64,000 nt of DNA, taken from assembly GCA_018105865.1 (NCBI GenBank), contig CM030845.1, positions 11,695,890 through 11,759,889 on the forward strand, given 5' to 3'. The notes under the pieces were generated by a model. The model searched no databases. It saw nothing but the letters and a program-made list of their open reading frames with translations, and was not told the DNA's origin. Origin of the DNA: Metaphire vulgaris. Its lineage: Eukaryota; Annelida; Clitellata; Crassiclitellata; Megascolecidae. Position 1 is the stretch's first letter; every line of letters starts with the position of its first letter. Made by a program: the position numbers and the translations under genes. Positions 18,868 to 64,000 of the stretch are shown here, piece by piece.

Positions 18868-19337
18868 CAGGGTGTAAAAGTGAAAAGGGCACCCCTTTAT
18901 GATGTTTAATATCTCGGCCGCGTATAGAGCGATTTCAATGAAATTTATAGACCATATACCTGGGAATGTTTGAGATGTAATTGCCAAATTTCATGCTGAT
19001 GTCTTTAGTATTTGCTGAAATATGACCAAAAAACTAAAGAGACCCAAATTTTGAAATTGACAACGGAATATAACGTCGCGACGAAAACGACGCTATTTTT
19101 ACAGTAAAAAACGATACATTTTATTATGACGTTATATTCCGCTGTCAATTTCAAAATTTGGGTCTCTTTAGTTTTTTGGTCATATTTCAGCAAATACTAA
19201 AGACATCAGCATGAAATTTGGCAATTGCATCAAAAACATTCCCAGGTATATGGTCTATAAATTTCATTGAAATCGCTATACACGCAGCCGAGATATTAAA
19301 TATCATAAAGGGGTGCCCTTTTCACTTTTACACCCTG
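18868..19337. mobile_element. 470-bp fold-back MITE with TA duplication
   Basis: Two arms of about 205-210 bp are near-perfect inverted repeats around a central loop of about 50 bp (roughly 19075-19130). The ends are CAGGGTGTAAAAG and its reverse complement. A TA dinucleotide flanks each end (18866-18867, 19338-19339), as for Tc1/mariner-class elements. There is no coding capacity. The arms differ at only scattered positions, implying youth or gene conversion between arms. Confidence 0.8.
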
Positions 19338-19529
19338 TAGATTTCGAAAATTTTCACGCTGCCAGGTTTGAGTCATGCTTAATATTTCTTCAGATAGTCC
19401 AGTCTAAGATTAATTGATTGACACTCCTTTTTAAATACCATTTTTCAAAAGCTGCACGCCATTGTTGAGAATAGATTCAATAGAAAATGTGATCACCGCT
19501 CAACAGGTTCTTAGCATGAAAAACCTAGC

Positions 19530-19630
19530 ATGATTTCAAGCGGCTTTATGAGGCATTACTGCCTGCAGTTAAAGCCACTAGGGGCGCCAACGGGGCCCTA
19601 ACCCCGTCCGTCAGCGTATTCCTCCAGTTC
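19530..19630 (-). repeat. tRNA-derived SINE, family A, copy 3
   Basis: Same body as the copies at 8.17 and 18.53 kb (GCATTACTGCC, AAAGCCACTAGGGGCGCCAACGG) with a degraded B box. Truncated on the A-box side. Confidence 0.6.
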
Positions 19631-20049
19631 GAATAGGAATTATCATTGATCCTCTATCCTGTATCAAACCACGGTGACTACCGGTAATCTAGCCCTACAT
19701 TCAGAGGTGTTATGTGACTATGTCATTATGACTGTCAAATAAATCAATAATGCAGATGAACAACCAGCTCGCTGATGCACACAAAGTCAGAGATGTAGTA
19801 CTTGGTACTTGTACTTGTACTCGAGTTGTACTCGGGTACAAATTTTTAGTACATGTACTTGTACTTGTACTCGGAGGCCAGGTACTTGTACTTGTACTTG
19901 TACTCGGAGTTTTAGGAATGCAAGTACTTGTACTTGTACTTGTACTCGGAGGCCAGGTACTTGTACTTGTACTTGTACTTGAAGCATTGTGTACTTGCTA
20001 CATCTCTGGCTACATGTACTTCAATGGTACCAGTAATGCTGTTCCTTTT

Positions 20050-20330
20050 TATAATGACAAGCACATCCTCACAGATGGCCAAGTACCTGGAACTCAACGA
20101 TATTTATGATGAAGCCACTGATACCATCGATTTTGGAACAGTGAAGTTAATAGAAAGGAGTTCAACAGGCTATATAATGCAGCCATTAATTAGAGACCTT
20201 AGTGTGCCTGCTTCTGGCGCACCAATTAAACGCCAGTCATTTAGCCAAGCTGGCTTGATCGCGAGACCCTATAGGGTTAATATGACCGATGCAAGACTAT
20301 CATCTCAATTTTTTTAGTGCAACTGTGATG
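20050..20330 (+). pseudogene. hAT transposase C-terminal dimerisation domain relic
   Basis: Reads MAKYLELNDIYDEA, then LSVPASGAPIKRQSFSQAGL, ARPYRVNMTDARLSSQFF. The pattern P-A-S-x-A-P-x-x-R-x-F-S-x-A-G-L, then R-P-x-R, then L-S, is the conserved hAT C-terminal block. The N-terminal BED finger and catalytic core are missing. It lies inside the 936-bp hAT element. Confidence 0.75.
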
Positions 20331-20385
20331 ATATTTAGATGCTAATAGTGTCAATTTTATTCATTTTCGGAAAAACTGTCCGAGA

Positions 20386-20482
20386 CAAAATGTCACGGAC
20401 AAAATGTCACGGACAAAATGTCACGTAGAAAAATGTCATGGGGACAAAATGTCAGCGGAAAAAATGTCAATGTCAAAAAATG
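20386..20482 (+). repeat. Short tandem repeat, unit about ACAAAATGTCACGG
   Basis: About seven imperfect units of 13-16 bp (GACAAAATGTCACGGAC, then GGACAAAATGTCAGC and so on), ending in AATGTCAATGTC. It lies within the hAT element between the transposase relic and the second minisatellite array. Confidence 0.75.
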
Positions 20483-20988
20483 TTGTACTAATACTTGGAG
20501 GCCAGGTACTTGTACTTGTACTTGTACTCGGAGGCCAGGTACTTGTACTTGTACTGTGCTCGGAGGCCAGGTACTTGTACTTGTACTTGTACTCTAGGTC
20601 AGGTACTTGTACTTGTACTGAATTTTTGGAATGCAAGTACTTGTTCACTTGTGTTTGTACTCGGAGGCCAGGTACTTGTACTTGTACTTGTACTTGATGC
20701 ATTGTGTACTTGCTACATCTCTGCACAAAGTTGTCAACTCTCAATATGCAAATCATAATTATATGTATGCATGCACATATTAAGAGAAAGGCAGGTGGGG
20801 GAGTCAAGGGAAGAGAGGAGAGTAAGGCGAGAAAGAGAGGGAAGTGGGAAAGAGACAGTCATTGCAGGCTGAGACCATTCTGCAATGAATTTCTAATTCT
20901 CACCATATAAATATTGCACTGTTTTTCGGTATTTATGATAGGTCCCATTTTAAAAATTGAAGAATATTTCCTAATCTGCCATAACCAT

Positions 20989-20994
20989 TTTATT
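20989..20994 (-). terminator. Candidate HERC2 polyadenylation signal
   Basis: AATAAA on the minus strand about 490 bases downstream of the HERC2 stop codon. It is the first clear hexamer I see, but AT-rich DNA yields many by chance. Confidence 0.3.
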
Positions 20995-21486
20995 TTACAA
21001 CCAGAAAAGTTACTACTGACTGTCAAATAAATCAATAATGCAGATGAACTGTACATATAACATATTCAATAATAATGTGTTCAAAAACTAATGCTGCAAT
21101 GTTATTTCTTGAAGTTGTTATTGGCAAGTTTTAAGAGAACTTCAACCAGAGACATAAATGATAACAAGGAAACTCACTTCCCTCTTATTACATACAGCTC
21201 TTGTCATTTTCAAAGCATTTACAGATCTGTTAGATATTAAAAGCATAATCTACATCAGACTTCTTATGTTCCTGAATCAAAATCTGACGCTGTAAAGAAA
21301 GTTCTAGTTCTTGAAAACTGCACCAAGAAATAATGGCAAGCAACAAACACAAAGGGAAAACAGTGCTATCCATATTACAACAACCATGAACAACGGAAAC
21401 GACAGAATTTACATCAACGTCTAAATAGTGATATAGCATAAATTACAATCACAGAAAAAGCACACAAATTTGTTGCCAAACTTCTC

Positions 21487-63742
<42,256 letters not shown>

Positions 63743-63819
63743 CTAGAAAATGCATGAGAAAGATCAGCAAGATATTCATTCTTTTGAAAATTATAATCCT
63801 TTAAATCAGAGGTTCTCAG

Positions 63820-63919
63820 TTGTGCTGAAGACAAATCTATTTAACATTTCATTTCCTTTTATGTAAAGTGTTCATGCTTTTGGCATCAAGCTATGTTATA
63901 GCGCTATAGAAATTGTCGA

Positions 63920-63974
<55 letters not shown>

Positions 63975-63975
63975 G
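63820..63975 (+). mobile_element. LINE 3' tail with (AAT)n
   Basis: AAGACAAATCTATTTAACATT (end of a CR1-like ORF, compare LLKTHLF), then AGCGCTATAGAAATTG and AAT triplets (63925-63975). Confidence 0.6.
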
Positions 63976-64000
63976 AGGTGGGCAAACTTTCTCCCTAAAG

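Larger units (their letters stand above)
19788..20723 (+). mobile_element. 936-bp hAT element with subterminal minisatellites
   Basis: The ends are CAGAGATGTAG and CTACATCTCTG, perfect 11-bp inverted repeats, flanked by the exact 8-bp duplication CACAAAGT (19780-19787, 20724-20731). Inside are two arrays of GTACTTGTACTTGTACTCGG-type repeats (about 19800-19985 and 20495-20700). A transposase relic lies between them. A third copy of the CTACATCTCTG terminus lies internally at 19998-20008. It is an internally rearranged, non-autonomous hAT. Confidence 0.8.

Overview
This is nuclear DNA of an invertebrate animal. The evidence is GT-AG split genes with long AT-rich introns, metazoan-type HERC2 and CNOT6 coding exons, tRNA-derived SINEs, CR1/L2-like LINEs, hAT, pogo and piggyBac-type MITEs and many microsatellites. 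The species cannot be fixed from the sequence alone. There is no prokaryotic operon, CRISPR array or rRNA gene.

Right two thirds (21.5 kb to beyond the right edge, minus strand): the 3' part of a giant HERC2 gene. I could join 48 coding exons with matching splice phases, about 8.9 kb of coding sequence or roughly 2,950 residues. That compares with about 4,830 residues in human HERC2, so the N-terminal part (first RCC1 propeller, cytochrome-b5-like domain) lies right of the window. In protein order the window encodes a helical region, a UBA-like region, the CPH domain, an SH3-like domain, a ZZ zinc finger, a DOC/APC10 domain, RCC1 propeller 2, a long linker, RCC1 propeller 3 and a C-terminal HECT ubiquitin ligase with its cysteine. 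Several exons, including the ZZ exon, are short and easily missed.

Left third (about 5.4 to 17.7 kb, minus strand): the deadenylase exons of a CCR4/CNOT6-family gene (CCR4-NOT complex). The 3' end lies left of the window or was not found. The usual leucine-rich-repeat exons are not visible. Instead an unrecognised Ser-rich coding region at 14.6-16.3 kb, with a small first exon at 17.4-17.7 kb, ends in a strong donor of exactly the phase needed to splice into the nuclease exons. It also contains an apparent one-base frameshift. A GC-rich stretch at 17.7-18.1 kb is the likely promoter.

Transposons fill the spaces. A degenerate CR1/L2-like LINE starts the window (1-2.68 kb). Another LINE fragment lies at 3.0-4.06 kb, a nearly full-length CR1/L2-like element sits in a HERC2 intron (49.7-53.2 kb), and a different LINE type with GAT tails is at 35.6-37.0 kb. 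The 18.2-21.4 kb intergenic spacer holds two SINEs, a 470-bp fold-back MITE with TA target duplication, and a 936-bp hAT element with a perfect 8-bp target duplication, a transposase C-terminal relic and two minisatellite arrays. Short TTAA-flanked hairpins of about 80 bp recur across the window.

How the genes relate: HERC2 (ubiquitin signalling, DNA damage) and the CNOT6-like gene (mRNA deadenylation) lie head-to-tail on the same strand but are unrelated in pathway. Their order is the only link the sequence shows. All boundaries were derived by eye from frame, splice consensus and family knowledge; nothing was aligned by computer.
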